Positions 37,876 through 45,884 of a stretch of 64,000 nt of DNA are shown here, piece after piece (position 1 is the stretch's first letter; each line of letters opens with the position of its first letter). The stretch is from Serratia bockelmannii (GTDB lineage Bacteria; Pseudomonadota; Gammaproteobacteria; Enterobacterales; Enterobacteriaceae), in the NCBI RefSeq assembly GCF_008011855.1, contig NZ_VOUX01000001.1:124001-188000 (forward strand), in the 5' to 3' direction. The notes under the pieces were generated by a model, which did no database searches, was not told where the DNA came from, and worked only from the letters and a program-made list of their open reading frames with translations. The translations under genes and the position numbers were made by a program.

Positions 37876-38574
37876 ATGCTGCAGGTAGAGGAATTGAATC
37901 AGTATTACGGCGGCAGCCATATTCTGCGCGGCCTGTCGTTCGAGGCGCGCATCGGCGAGGTGACCTGCCTGCTGGGGCGCAATGGCGTGGGCAAGACCAC
38001 GCTGCTGAAATGCCTGATGGGGCTGATCCCGGCGCGCAGCGGCAGCGTCCGTTGGCGGGGCGAAACCATCACCGGTAAAAAGCCGCATCAGCGGGTGCAG
38101 GCGGGCATCGCCTATGTGCCGCAGGGGCGGGAGATTTTTCCGCGCCTGACGGTGGAGGAAAATCTGCTGATGGGGCTGGCGCGTTTTTCCGGCGCCGACG
38201 CGCGCGCGGTGCCGGATCCGATCTATGAACTGTTTCCGGTGCTGCGGCAAATGAAGGATCGGCGCGGCGGCGATCTTTCCGGCGGGCAGCAACAGCAGCT
38301 GGCGATCGGCCGGGCGCTGGCCTGCCGACCGCAGCTGTTGATCCTCGACGAACCGACGGAAGGGATCCAACCTTCGGTGATCAAGGAGATCGGCGCGGTG
38401 ATCAAACAGCTGGCGGCGCGGGGCGATATGGCGATCCTGCTGGTGGAGCAGTTCTATGACTTCGCCGCCGACCTGGCGGACAGCTATCTGGTGATGTCGC
38501 GCGGCAGCATCGTGCAGCGCGGCGCCGGCAGCGCTATGGAACAGGACGGCGTCCGCGCGCTGGTGGCTATTTAA
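37876..38574 (+). CDS. urtE: Urea ABC transporter ATPase UrtE
   Basis: 232-aa ATPase. Walker A GRNGVGKTT, signature DLSGGQQQQLAIGRAL, Walker B LLILDEPTEGIQPS and H-loop LLVEQFYDFA. UrtE-like opening MLQVEELNQYYGGSHILRGL. Last gene of the urea operon, 12 bp after urtD. The next gene, a toxin, converges on it 8 bp downstream. Confidence 0.94.
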   Translation: MLQVEELNQYYGGSHILRGLSFEARIGEVTCLLGRNGVGKTTLLKCLMGLIPARSGSVRWRGETITGKKPHQRVQAGIAYVPQGREIFPRLTVEENLLMGLARFSGADARAVPDPIYELFPVLRQMKDRRGGDLSGGQQQQLAIGRALACRPQLLILDEPTEGIQPSVIKEIGAVIKQLAARGDMAILLVEQFYDFAADLADSYLVMSRGSIVQRGAGSAMEQDGVRALVAI

Positions 38575-38581
38575 CGTTGGG

Positions 38582-38881
38582 TCAGCTGAAAAAGGATTGG
38601 CTGAGCGGACCGCGGGAATGATGCAGCGCTCTGATGATATTCACCTCCCGCCTGTGCTGTCGAAAATAAATCAGGTGGTTGGCGACGGGCAATACCCATA
38701 GGCCGGGGCCGATTGCATCGATGTTTTTGCCGAGTTGGTGGTGGCTAAGGTTATCGAAAGCCTGATGCAGGCGGCGCAGATAATCTTCGGCCACCTGCAA
38801 GCCAAAGTGCGCCAACCCGTAAAAATAGATCTCTTCCATATCGTCCAACGCTTTTGGACGAACGGTTACTCTCCTGCGCAT
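38582..38881 (-). CDS. ParE/RelE-superfamily toxin
   Basis: 99-aa basic protein with the ParE-like fold pattern: VRPKALDDMEEIYFYGLAHFG, LGKNIDAIGPGLWVLPVANHLIYF (cited in parts), then REVNIIRALHHSR. ParE toxins poison gyrase and RelE toxins cleave mRNA; the LIYFRQ...IIRALH end favours the ParE group. Its start overlaps the antitoxin stop by 16 bp. Confidence 0.87.
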   Translation of the reverse strand: MRRRVTVRPKALDDMEEIYFYGLAHFGLQVAEDYLRRLHQAFDNLSHHQLGKNIDAIGPGLWVLPVANHLIYFRQHRREVNIIRALHHSRGPLSQSFFS

Positions 38882-39129
38882 CCTTTTGCTTTGCTCCGTA
38901 TTCTTTCCATGAACACATCACGATCCCATTCGACGGCTTCGCCGCTGTTCTCTCCTTCGGCGATCAAGCGCCTAAGCTCTTCCAGTTTTGAGGCGGCGGT
39001 ACGTTCGCGCAAAGTGCGCACGGATTCGCGGATGACTTCGCTGGGCGTGCGGTAATCGCCGCTGGCCACCAGGTCTTCGACGAAGCTACGCAGTTCGTCA
39101 CCCAGATCTACCGTTAGTGTTCTGCCCAT
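38866..39129 (-). CDS. ParD-like (CopG/RHH) antitoxin
   Basis: 87-aa antitoxin. N-terminal ribbon-helix-helix MGRTLTVDLGDELRSFVEDL with the typical SGDYRTPSEVIRESVRTLRE, then an acidic C-terminal tail that would wrap the toxin. Strong GAGGAGG ribosome site. It normally represses its own operon through the inverted repeat just upstream. Confidence 0.9.
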   Translation of the reverse strand: MGRTLTVDLGDELRSFVEDLVASGDYRTPSEVIRESVRTLRERTAASKLEELRRLIAEGENSGEAVEWDRDVFMERIRSKAKGCAGE

Positions 39130-39162
39130 TGTTCCTCCTCACTTTCGGCTATGCTGCGTCAT

Positions 39163-39181
39163 TGTAAGATTAGTTCTTACA
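39163..39181 (-). promoter_or_regulatory. Operator/promoter of parDE-like operon
   Basis: TGTAAGA-N5-TCTTACA perfect inverted repeat 34 bp upstream of the antitoxin start. It overlaps a plausible -10 (TAATCT on the minus strand), with TTGACG as -35 at 39194-39189 (16-bp spacer). Confidence 0.55.
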
Positions 39182-39263
39182 TTGTGCACGTCAAACTATC
39201 AGGATCTCAATAGCGGTCCCGTCATGAGGACGGGAGCCACCCGTTTATTCATTAAGGATAACC

Positions 39264-39776
39264 ATGAACGAAATCACTGTGTCACGCCTCGGTTGCATCG
39301 TCCTGTCTCTGTTTCCGGCTCTGTGGGGGCTGTTCAGCCTGTTGAACAATACGGCGGATTTCGCCGGCACCGCGCGCAATGCGGTGGGGCCGCTGCTTGC
39401 CATGCAGGATACTTATCAAACGCCGGGGCTGATGTGGCGCGCGATCCGCGCCGACTGGGCCTGCATGTTGGGGTTGGCGGTCATCACCACGCTGGAAACG
39501 CTGGCCGGCCTATTCGCGGCCGCGGGCGTGGTGCTGATGATCGGGCGATTGAAAGGCCCTTACGCCGCCTTCGCCAAGGGCAAAGCCTGGGCGATGCTGG
39601 GGGCGCTTTGCGCAATTGCGGTGTGGGGCGTCGGTTTTATGGTGGTCGCCGGCGACTGGTTTATGGCCTGGCAGGCCAAGAAGGATCCGCTGGCGGTGCA
39701 GCTGGGGGCGCTGATCTACCTGGCGCCCAATGCGTTTGCCTTGCTGTTCCTGATGCTGCAGCGGGAGCCGCGCTAA
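39264..39776 (+). CDS. DUF2165 family membrane protein
   Basis: 170-aa inner-membrane protein with four predicted segments (about 10-27, 68-95, 110-130, 143-162). DUF2165-like blocks are LLNNTADFAGTARNAVGPLLAMQDT and MWRAIRADW before the second segment. The family has no established function. It lies alone between the two toxin-antitoxin pairs. Confidence 0.8.
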   Translation: MNEITVSRLGCIVLSLFPALWGLFSLLNNTADFAGTARNAVGPLLAMQDTYQTPGLMWRAIRADWACMLGLAVITTLETLAGLFAAAGVVLMIGRLKGPYAAFAKGKAWAMLGALCAIAVWGVGFMVVAGDWFMAWQAKKDPLAVQLGALIYLAPNAFALLFLMLQREPR

Positions 39777-39798
39777 ACGACGGCGGAGCGGGGCGCGG

Positions 39799-40311
39799 TT
39801 ACAGCGCCTTGCTCATATACCAGATGCCTATCGAGCCCTGGGCGCTGGTGTAGCAGGTCTCGCCACAAATGCTCAATCCCTGGCGCTGATAAAAGCGTTG
39901 GGCGCCGGTGTTGCGTTGCAGCACCTCCAGCCACAGCGTCTTTTGCCGGCGCTCGATGGCCCGCTGTTGCACCTGTTCGAACAGGCGCTGGCCATAGCCA
40001 TTGCCGGCATGGCCCGGCAGGAAATAGATTTTCTGCAGCTCTGCGCCACGGGTTTGCGTTGGCGCCAGCAGGCTGTCGACGTTGAGCCGCGCATAGCCGA
40101 CGAGGGCGTCATTCTCATAGGCCAACAGCCAGCACACGTCGGGATCGCGCAGCGTCTGTTCCAGCGCGGAGACGGAAAAATCCTCGGCCAAAAAGGCCTC
40201 CAGCTCGTGCGGGTAGTGCCACAGCTCACCGAAGTGGGCGCGGTAGGTGCGGATGCCGATATCGCGCACTTGCGTTAAATCTTCCAGCAATGCCTGACGA
40301 ACGGTGAACAT
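39799..40311 (-). CDS. GNAT family N-acetyltransferase
   Basis: 170-aa GNAT. Acetyl-CoA loop FLPGHAGNGYGQRLFEQV (Q/R-x-x-G-x-G/A variant, about 94-111), then LWLEVLQRNTGAQRFYQRQG. MFTVRQALLEDLTQVRDIGIRTY at the start is the usual first strand and helix. No DUF1778-type antitoxin is next to it, so there is no reason to call it a toxin. Acceptor unknown. Confidence 0.83.
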   Translation of the reverse strand: MFTVRQALLEDLTQVRDIGIRTYRAHFGELWHYPHELEAFLAEDFSVSALEQTLRDPDVCWLLAYENDALVGYARLNVDSLLAPTQTRGAELQKIYFLPGHAGNGYGQRLFEQVQQRAIERRQKTLWLEVLQRNTGAQRFYQRQGLSICGETCYTSAQGSIGIWYMSKAL

Positions 40312-40335
40312 CAGTGCCCCTTTGAGTAAGAAAAA

Positions 40336-40656
40336 TTACAGCCGTTGTTCCAGATGCCGGTGAGGCACCATCGCCTGATGCAGAATGGCGAGAACGGTGA
40401 TGCCGGCAGGGCGGTTGCGGTAGTAGATCCTATGGCTGGCGTAAGGAAAACTGCGTATCTCTTCGCCCAGATCGTGGAAGTGAGCTTTACCCGCTTCCGG
40501 CATATCTGCCAAATGATGCATGACCTCTCTCAACTGCTCAAGATAGCGGCGAGATTGCGCTTGGCCCCAGTGCTCGATGGTGAAATGACGAATAGCCAGC
40601 AGATCTTGTTGGGCCTGCGGGGTGAGGCGAAACGCGGGCATCTCAGTCTGTTTCAT
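40336..40656 (-). CDS. ParE/RelE-superfamily toxin (second module)
   Basis: 106-aa basic protein. PAFRLTPQAQQDLLAIRHFT, then GEEIRSFPYASHRIYYRNRP and ITVLAILHQAMVPHRHLEQR match ParE-type toxins. I take ATG 40656 (MKQTEMPAF), which overlaps the antitoxin stop by 14 bp; ATG 40641 is a possible shorter start. Confidence 0.87.
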   Translation of the reverse strand: MKQTEMPAFRLTPQAQQDLLAIRHFTIEHWGQAQSRRYLEQLREVMHHLADMPEAGKAHFHDLGEEIRSFPYASHRIYYRNRPAGITVLAILHQAMVPHRHLEQRL

Positions 40657-40903
40657 CGGTGAGCAGACGGTTGAAGAAGGCATCGCCGTCTACCGCCTTA
40701 CCGGCGTCTTCCTCGGCGGTAGCCTGCGCGATTTTTTGCTGCAGTGCGCTTAATTTGAGATCTTCCAGCGCCTGGTAATCTTCTACAGACATGACGACGG
40801 CGACCGGTTTGCCGTTGCGATTGATTTGCACCGGTTCACGCTGCGCCTTGAGCAGCAAATCGCCGAATTGGGTTTTGGCCTCGTTCGCGGTGAGTGCGTA
40901 CAT
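40643..40903 (-). CDS. Phd/YefM-type antitoxin
   Basis: 86-aa antitoxin. N-terminal Phd fold MYALTANEAKTQFGDLLLKA with NRNGKPVAVVMSVEDYQALE, then an acidic C-terminal tail. It pairs with the ParE-like toxin downstream. A textbook promoter and palindrome lie directly upstream. Confidence 0.9.
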   Translation of the reverse strand: MYALTANEAKTQFGDLLLKAQREPVQINRNGKPVAVVMSVEDYQALEDLKLSALQQKIAQATAEEDAGKAVDGDAFFNRLLTDETD

Positions 40904-40920
40904 TCAATCGCTCCAGTTAA

Positions 40921-40969
40921 TTAAATCGTTCGATTTAACCATTATACGGCGCGATGAAAAAATCACCAA
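40921..40969 (-). promoter_or_regulatory. Promoter and operator of phd-like/parE-like operon
   Basis: On the minus strand TTGGTG (40969-40964), 17-bp spacer, TATAAT (40946-40941), then the palindrome TTAAATCG-TT-CGATTTAA (40938-40921) just after the -10, where bound antitoxin would block RNA polymerase. Confidence 0.7.
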
Positions 40970-40971
40970 TG

Positions 40972-42207
40972 CTATTCCGGCGGGCAGGTTTCGTTGGACA
41001 GATGCCGCGGCGTTTCACGGCGAAAACCCAGGCCGATGATGCGGCCGAACAGGCGCGGCAGCCAGCGGCTGTTGCCGACGCGGGCGATCAAGCGCGAGCC
41101 GCCCGCCGCGCGGCGTTCGCCCGGCTTGCGCTGGCTCATTTTGATCTGCAAAAACTGGATGGCGCGAGTGGGGAATTCGCGCCGGCGCTGCACGCTCAGC
41201 AGATGCTTCAGCTGCAGCCGATGCTGGCGCAGCGGCGGGATCAGGGCGTTGGCGGCGGCCACCGCGTCCTGAATCGCCAGGTTGACGCCCACACCGCCGA
41301 TCGGCGACATGGCGTGCGCGGCGTCGCCGATGCACAGCACCCCCGGTTTGGCCCAGCGATCCAGACGATCGATGCGAATGCTCAGCAGTTTGACCTGATC
41401 CCACTCGACGATCTCCTGCAGGCGATCGTCCTGGAATGGCGCCACCTCGGCGAGGTGCAGCAAAAATTTCTCCAGGCCGCTGCGGCGGATCGCGTCGAAG
41501 CTGCCTTTGTCGATCGAGTAGCCGCACTGCCAGTAGTCGCCGCGATCGATCATGATGAAGTTTTGCTTCGGCCCGGTGTGGCCCATCGACCAGGCCGGAT
41601 CGCCCGGCTGCTTGCTGAGCTTCATCCACACTACGTCGCGCGGCGCGCCGAAGGATCGGCTGCTGAGCGCCGCCTGTTCGCGCACCACCGAGTTGCGGCC
41701 GTCGGTGCCGACCACCAACTGGCTGCGCACGCGGATCGGGCCTTCCGGCGTGTCGGCCAGCACGCCGCACACCTGGCCGCTGTCGTACAGCAACTGGTGA
41801 ACCTGCGTTGAGGTCAGCAGCCTGAAGTTGGGGAAGGCTGCGGCCTGCTGGGCCAAAAAGTTGAGGAACTCCCACTGCGGCATAAAGGCGATAAATTTGC
41901 AGCGCGTCGGCAGGCGGGTGAAATCCGCCAGCTTGATGTCGCGCCCGGCGACTTCGGCGTGCAGAGACTCCGCACGCTGGTGCGGCAACGTCAGCAGTTC
42001 GTCGAGCAGGCCCAGTTGGTGCATGACTTCCAGCGTCGATGGGTGAATGGTGTCACCGCGAAAATCGCGCAGGAAATCGGCGTGCTTCTCCAGCACCGTC
42101 ACGTCGATCCCCGCCCGCGCCAGCAGATAGCCGAGCATCAGCCCGGCGGGGCCGCCCCCCACGATGCAGCAGGTGGTGGCGTAAGGTGTGATCGGTGATG
42201 ACGACAT
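40972..42207 (-). CDS. PHBH-type FAD-dependent monooxygenase, iron-regulated
   Basis: 411-aa group A flavoprotein monooxygenase. FAD dinucleotide motif CCIVGGGPAGLMLGYLLARAG (about 13-33, cited as motif), the DG motif LVVGTDGRNSVVREQA, and the second FAD motif CIGDAAHAMSPIGGVGVNLA. The C-terminal ~45 residues are basic and unassigned. No signal peptide. A strong Fur box lies 60 bp upstream, so iron limitation should induce it. The substrate (an aromatic, or possibly an iron-chelate-related compound) is unknown. Confidence 0.87.
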   Translation of the reverse strand: MSSSPITPYATTCCIVGGGPAGLMLGYLLARAGIDVTVLEKHADFLRDFRGDTIHPSTLEVMHQLGLLDELLTLPHQRAESLHAEVAGRDIKLADFTRLPTRCKFIAFMPQWEFLNFLAQQAAAFPNFRLLTSTQVHQLLYDSGQVCGVLADTPEGPIRVRSQLVVGTDGRNSVVREQAALSSRSFGAPRDVVWMKLSKQPGDPAWSMGHTGPKQNFIMIDRGDYWQCGYSIDKGSFDAIRRSGLEKFLLHLAEVAPFQDDRLQEIVEWDQVKLLSIRIDRLDRWAKPGVLCIGDAAHAMSPIGGVGVNLAIQDAVAAANALIPPLRQHRLQLKHLLSVQRRREFPTRAIQFLQIKMSQRKPGERRAAGGSRLIARVGNSRWLPRLFGRIIGLGFRRETPRHLSNETCPPE

Positions 42208-42266
42208 GGCGGTTGACCCCGGAGAGCGGCCCGCATCCCGCGAGCCGCAAGTGAATGTTTAATGTT

Positions 42267-42285
42267 GATAATGATTATCAATATC
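42267..42285. promoter_or_regulatory. Fur box
   Basis: GATAATGATTATCAATATC agrees with the 19-bp Fur consensus GATAATGATAATCATTATC at 16 of 19 positions. It lies 60 bp upstream of the monooxygenase start and at the very end of the DUF4865 gene. Confidence 0.85.
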
Positions 42286-42856
42286 AAGTTTGACTGTCAA
42301 CCCGCGGCGCAGTGTGGTCAAAGGGGGCGGACAGATGGCCGACGCGGAACAGTTGGCCGTTTTGCGGCCCTGCCTGCGGGGGTTCACGCCAGACATCCAG
42401 CCGCACTAACCGCCACTCGGCGGGATCGAACGCCACGATGGAGGCCAGCGCACCGGGCGCCACCTGCTGTTGGCGCCGCAGCGCAGGCAGATCGCTGTAG
42501 GGGGCGATAACCTGCTCCTGACAGGTCGCCCAGGCGGCCTCGGCCAAATGAGGGCGATCGAAATGCGTCAGCCACGGCAGCCAGTGATTGACGCGCGGCC
42601 AGCCGAACGCCTGACTGAGGCCCCTGAAACCTTCGCCGGTCAGGAAGTCGCTCATGCCGGCGCTGCTGTTCCACAGGTAGAAGGGGGCGTAGAGATTCTC
42701 GGCGCTGCCTTCGCTGCGCTGTGCGTACAAATAGGCTTTGACGATCAGCTGCGGGCAGGCGTCGAGCCGATGGCCGACATCGGCGATGCGGCGGCGGACG
42801 ATCGCCATGTCGTAATCGGCGGGCAGGGTGAAACGGTATTGCATCGCGAGCATAAG
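42284..42856 (-). CDS. DUF4865 family protein
   Basis: 190-aa soluble protein. MLAMQYRFTLPADYDMAIVRRRI at the start, YAPFYLWNSSAGMSDFLTGEGF and SQAFGWPRVNHWLP are the recognisable DUF4865 blocks. I start at ATG 42856 because GGAGA lies 7 bases upstream; an ATG at 42874 is also in frame. The family is typically adjacent to a divergent LysR gene, as here. Function not established; the fold may be monooxygenase-like (guess). Confidence 0.75.
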   Translation of the reverse strand, partial: LMLAMQYRFTLPADYDMAIVRRRIADVGHRLDACPQLIVKAYLYAQRSEGSAENLYAPFYLWNSSAGMSDFLTGEGFRGLSQAFGWPRVNHWLPWLTHFDRPHLAEAAWATCQEQVIAPYSDLPALRRQQQVAPGALASIVAFDPAEWRLVRLDVWREPPQAGPQNGQLFRVGHLSAPFDHTAPRVDSQT

Positions 42857-42958
42857 GATTCTCCGGAAAGACATTGACCCGGAGAGCGTGACACGCCATC
42901 TTTATCAGTAAAATCGGTATTATTTTGATTGATGGTTCAAAAAATCAGGACGGTCAGC

Positions 42959-43828
42959 ATGGGGCGAATAACGTTCGATCTCGAGGATTTGCGCAGCTTC
43001 GTCACCGGCGTCGAGCTGGGCAGCTTCGCCAAGGCGGCTGAACGGCTGGGGCGTTCGACGTCGGCGGTCAGCGCCCACCTGAAAAAGCTGGAACAGCAGG
43101 TCGGCGCGCCGATCCTGCGCAAGGCTGGGCGCGGCATGGTGATGACCGAGGCGGGGGAAACCCTGCTCGGCTACGCGCGCCGTCTGCTGGAGCTCAATGA
43201 CGAAGCCGCCGCCGCGGTGCGCGGGTTGGATCTGCAGGGCACGGTGCGGCTGGGGTTGCAGGAGGATTTCGGCGAGACGTTTCTGCCGCAGGTGTTGGGC
43301 AGCTTCGCGCGCGCCAATCCGAAGGTGCGCATCGAGGCGCGCATCGCCCGCAATGCCGAGCTGATCGACTGGGTGCTGAAAGGCCAGCTGGACCTGTCGC
43401 TGGCGTGGGATGGCGGTTTGAGCACGCCGTTTCATCAGGCGCTGGGGCAGCGGCAGCTGCACTGGATCGCCTCGCCCGGCTTCGCGCTGGCGCCGTGGCG
43501 AGAAGGGGATGAGCCCTTGCCGTTGGTGATGTTCGACGCGCCCTGTCTGATGCGCAGCGCGGCGACGCAGGCGCTGGATCGCGCCGGTATTCCCTGGCGC
43601 ATCGCCTTTACCAGCCGCAGCCTGAATGGCGTTTGGGCGGCGGTGAGCGCCGGGTTGGGCGTCACGGTGCGCACGGCGGCGGGCTTACCGCCCGGCCTGT
43701 CACCGCTGGCCCCCGATCTGCTGCCCGCTCTTGGCCAACTCGGCGTGGTGCTGCACCGCGCCGAGGATCAGCCTTCGGCCGCCGTGCAGCGGCTGGCGCA
43801 GATCGTGGTCGAGCGGATCGAAACCTAA
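42959..43828 (+). CDS. LysR family regulator (divergent from DUF4865)
   Basis: 289-aa LysR regulator. HTH LRSFVTGVELGSFAKAAERLGRSTSAVSAHLKKLEQ (about residues 11-46, cited by ends) and a periplasmic-binding-like effector domain. I choose ATG 42959 with AGGA nine bases upstream; ATG 42932 would add nine residues. Divergence from the DUF4865 gene suggests it controls that gene. Its 3' end overlaps sseA convergently by 4 bp. Confidence 0.87.
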   Translation: MGRITFDLEDLRSFVTGVELGSFAKAAERLGRSTSAVSAHLKKLEQQVGAPILRKAGRGMVMTEAGETLLGYARRLLELNDEAAAAVRGLDLQGTVRLGLQEDFGETFLPQVLGSFARANPKVRIEARIARNAELIDWVLKGQLDLSLAWDGGLSTPFHQALGQRQLHWIASPGFALAPWREGDEPLPLVMFDAPCLMRSAATQALDRAGIPWRIAFTSRSLNGVWAAVSAGLGVTVRTAAGLPPGLSPLAPDLLPALGQLGVVLHRAEDQPSAAVQRLAQIVVERIET

Positions 43829-44670
43829 TCTTGGGCGATTGGCTGCTTGCCGCTCAGCTGGCCCCATTCGCTCCAGGCACCGTCGTACAGCTTGACCTGC
43901 GGCGCGCCGAGCGACAACAAGCCAAACGCCAGCACCGCCGCCGTCACGCCGGAGCCGCAGCTGGTGATGATCGGGCCGTTGATGTCCACCCCCTTGTCGC
44001 TGAAGGTTTGGCGCAGTGCCTCCAGCGATTTGAAACGGCCGTTCTCCAGCAGCTCGCCGTACGGAATGTTGATGCTGCCCGGAATGTGGCCGCGGTGCAG
44101 GCCGGGACGCGGCTCCGGCGCTTCGGCATGGAAACGCGGCGCGGCGCGCGCGTCGAGAATTTGCACCGGCGTGCCTAGCGCCTGTTCCACTTGCCGCATA
44201 TCCACCACCGCGTCGGCGTTGAACCGGGCGTTGAACGTCTGCGGGGCAGGCTGCGCCGGGCCGGTTGCCAGCGCTTGCCCCAGCGCGGTCCAGCCGTTCA
44301 GCCCTTCGTCCAGTACGTAAACATGCTCGGCGCCGAAATTGCGGAAGGTCCACCAGCCGCGCGGTGCGGAGAACTGGTTGCCCTCGTCGTAAATCACCAG
44401 GGTATCGCGCTCGCTGATGCCCAGTTTGCCCACCGCCGCGCCAAACTCCGCCGCCGTCGGCAGCATGTGCGGCAGCGCGGTGTTTTTGTCCGCCACGTCG
44501 TCGATGTCGAAATAGACCGCGCCGGGGATATGGCCGCGTTCGAACTCGGCAAGCATGTCCTTTTTCGGCGTTAGCCCCACCGGCGACATCCGAACGTCGA
44601 TCACCACCAGATTTTCATCGTTGATATGTTGCGCAAGCCATTGGGGAGTCACCAGAAACGGAGAGTTCAT
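43825..44670 (-). CDS. sseA: 3-mercaptopyruvate sulfurtransferase
   Basis: 281-aa enzyme moving sulfur from 3-mercaptopyruvate to thiol acceptors or cyanide. Two rhodanese domains: the N-terminal is inactive (about 1-135; VSPQWLAQHIND-like VTPQWLAQHIND start, GHIPGAVYFDIDDVAD), and the C-terminal carries the active-site cysteine in TSCGSGVTAAV (about 240). Same length as E. coli SseA. A perfect inverted repeat (44689-44706) lies between it and the Nudix gene. Confidence 0.94.
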   Translation of the reverse strand: MNSPFLVTPQWLAQHINDENLVVIDVRMSPVGLTPKKDMLAEFERGHIPGAVYFDIDDVADKNTALPHMLPTAAEFGAAVGKLGISERDTLVIYDEGNQFSAPRGWWTFRNFGAEHVYVLDEGLNGWTALGQALATGPAQPAPQTFNARFNADAVVDMRQVEQALGTPVQILDARAAPRFHAEAPEPRPGLHRGHIPGSINIPYGELLENGRFKSLEALRQTFSDKGVDINGPIITSCGSGVTAAVLAFGLLSLGAPQVKLYDGAWSEWGQLSGKQPIAQD

Positions 44671-44688
44671 CGTTGTTGTTCACCTGTT

Positions 44689-44706
44689 GTGAAAACGGAT
44701 TTTCAC
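44689..44706. repeat. Inverted repeat in sseA/nudix intergenic region
   Basis: GTGAAAA-CGGA-TTTTCAC, perfect 7-bp arms, 20 bp from the sseA start. It may be an operator or chance; no T-run outside it suggests a terminator. Confidence 0.35.
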
Positions 44707-44776
44707 TATACACCAGGCCGCGCGGGGATGAAGTATGATGTTCGGTCAAAGGCGATGGGCCGGGAGCGGAGAAATC

Positions 44777-45199
44777 ATGACGGACGAGGCGTTTGGCGGG
44801 GCCAAGATCGCGCTGCTGTGCGACGATCGCTTGCTGGTTTACCAACGGGACGACAAGCCGGGCATTCCATGGCCCGGTCAATGGGATCTGCCTGGCGGCG
44901 GGCGGGAAAACGGCGAAACGCCGCTGCAGTGCGTGCAGCGGGAAACGCAGGAAGAGTTCGGCGTGACGATCGCGGAATGTCAGGTTGTCTGGCGGCGGCG
45001 CTACGATGGCGTTCTGCCCGGCTCCCCGCCGACCTGGTTTATGGCCGGCGAGATCGCCCCGGCGCAGATCGCCGCCATTCGCTTTGGCGACGAAGGCCAG
45101 CGCTGGCGGATGATGCCGGTGGCGCAGTTTATTGAGCATCCGCAGGGCATCGAGCATCTGCGCCGCCGGGTGGCGGCGTATTGGCGGCGGCGCGGTTGA
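44777..45199 (+). CDS. Nudix hydrolase
   Basis: 140-aa pyrophosphohydrolase. The Nudix box is complete: G-G-R-E-N-G-E-T-P-L-Q-C-V-Q-R-E-T-Q-E-E-F-G-V (about 43-65). The preceding WPGQWDLPGG is a MutT-like feature, but substrate (nucleotide or other) is not deducible. ATG 44777 has GGGAGCGGAGA before it. An in-frame ATG at 44735 has no ribosome site. Confidence 0.88.
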   Translation: MTDEAFGGAKIALLCDDRLLVYQRDDKPGIPWPGQWDLPGGGRENGETPLQCVQRETQEEFGVTIAECQVVWRRRYDGVLPGSPPTWFMAGEIAPAQIAAIRFGDEGQRWRMMPVAQFIEHPQGIEHLRRRVAAYWRRRG

Positions 45200-45209
45200 T
45201 GACGGTATT

Positions 45210-45884
45210 TCAGCGCGTCGCCAGTTGATTGATCTGCGGCGGCTCCAGGATGCGCAAGGCGGTTTCCCGGCGCGCCACTGCCAGCATCGCCAGCCCGATT
45301 CGTTCGGTGCTGCTCACCTGCGAGGGAAACAGCCGCAATGCGCCGAGCCACAGCGGTTTGAACAGCCGATAAATCAGATCGTATGTACGGACTTTGGAGC
45401 GAATGCCGTGCAGCGGCACAATGGCGCCGGGGCGGAACATCACCGCGTGGAACGGCAGCGCCAGCAGCGCGTTTTCGGTGGCGCCCTTGACCCTGGCCCA
45501 CATGCTGCGGCCGCGTTCGCTGCTGTCGGTGCCGACGCCGGAAACGTAGATGAAGACCATCGTCGGGTTCAGCGTCGCCAACGGGCGAGCCGCGGCCAGC
45601 GTCAGGTCGTAAGTTACCGAGCGATACTCGGCTTCGCTCAGGCCGGCGGACGAAATCCCCAGACAGAAGAAACAGGCGTCGTAGCCGGCGAGCTGCGGCT
45701 CCAGCGCCGACAGGTCACGCAGGTCACGCAGGTCGGGCAGGGAGAGCTGGCGCAGTTTGGCGTGGCTCTGCGCCAACGGGCGCCGGCCGATGCTGAGCAC
45801 TTCGCTGACCCGCGGATCGCGCAGGCATTCTCGCAGCACGCCCTGGCCCACCATGCCGCTGGCGCCGAAGATAATCACTTTCAT
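45210..45884 (-). CDS. NAD(P)H-binding SDR-like protein
   Basis: 224-aa atypical short-chain dehydrogenase. Nucleotide motif VIIFGASGMVGQGVLREC at the start, and YDACFFCLGISSAGLSEAEY and FIYVSGVGTD further on. No classical YxxxK catalytic pair stands out, so it may bind NAD(P)H without redox activity. It overlaps the AraC gene end by 4 bp, forming an operon with it. A short 9-bp tandem repeat (about 45709-45735) encodes DLRDLRDL. Confidence 0.82.
   Translation of the reverse strand: MKVIIFGASGMVGQGVLRECLRDPRVSEVLSIGRRPLAQSHAKLRQLSLPDLRDLRDLSALEPQLAGYDACFFCLGISSAGLSEAEYRSVTYDLTLAAARPLATLNPTMVFIYVSGVGTDSSERGRSMWARVKGATENALLALPFHAVMFRPGAIVPLHGIRSKVRTYDLIYRLFKPLWLGALRLFPSQVSSTERIGLAMLAVARRETALRILEPPQINQLATR

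Noticed and set aside
39799-40311. GNAT gene as a TacT-type toxin
   Set aside because: No DUF1778/RHH antitoxin gene is adjacent; neighbouring antitoxins already have their own ParE-like partners.
38582-41000. Integron or integrative element carrying the toxin-antitoxin pairs
   Set aside because: No integrase, attachment repeat or composition change was visible at the borders.
45709-45735. Short tandem repeat CAGGTCACG in the NAD(P)-binding protein gene
   Set aside because: Only about three units, in frame, encoding DLRDLRDL; too small to suggest phase variation.
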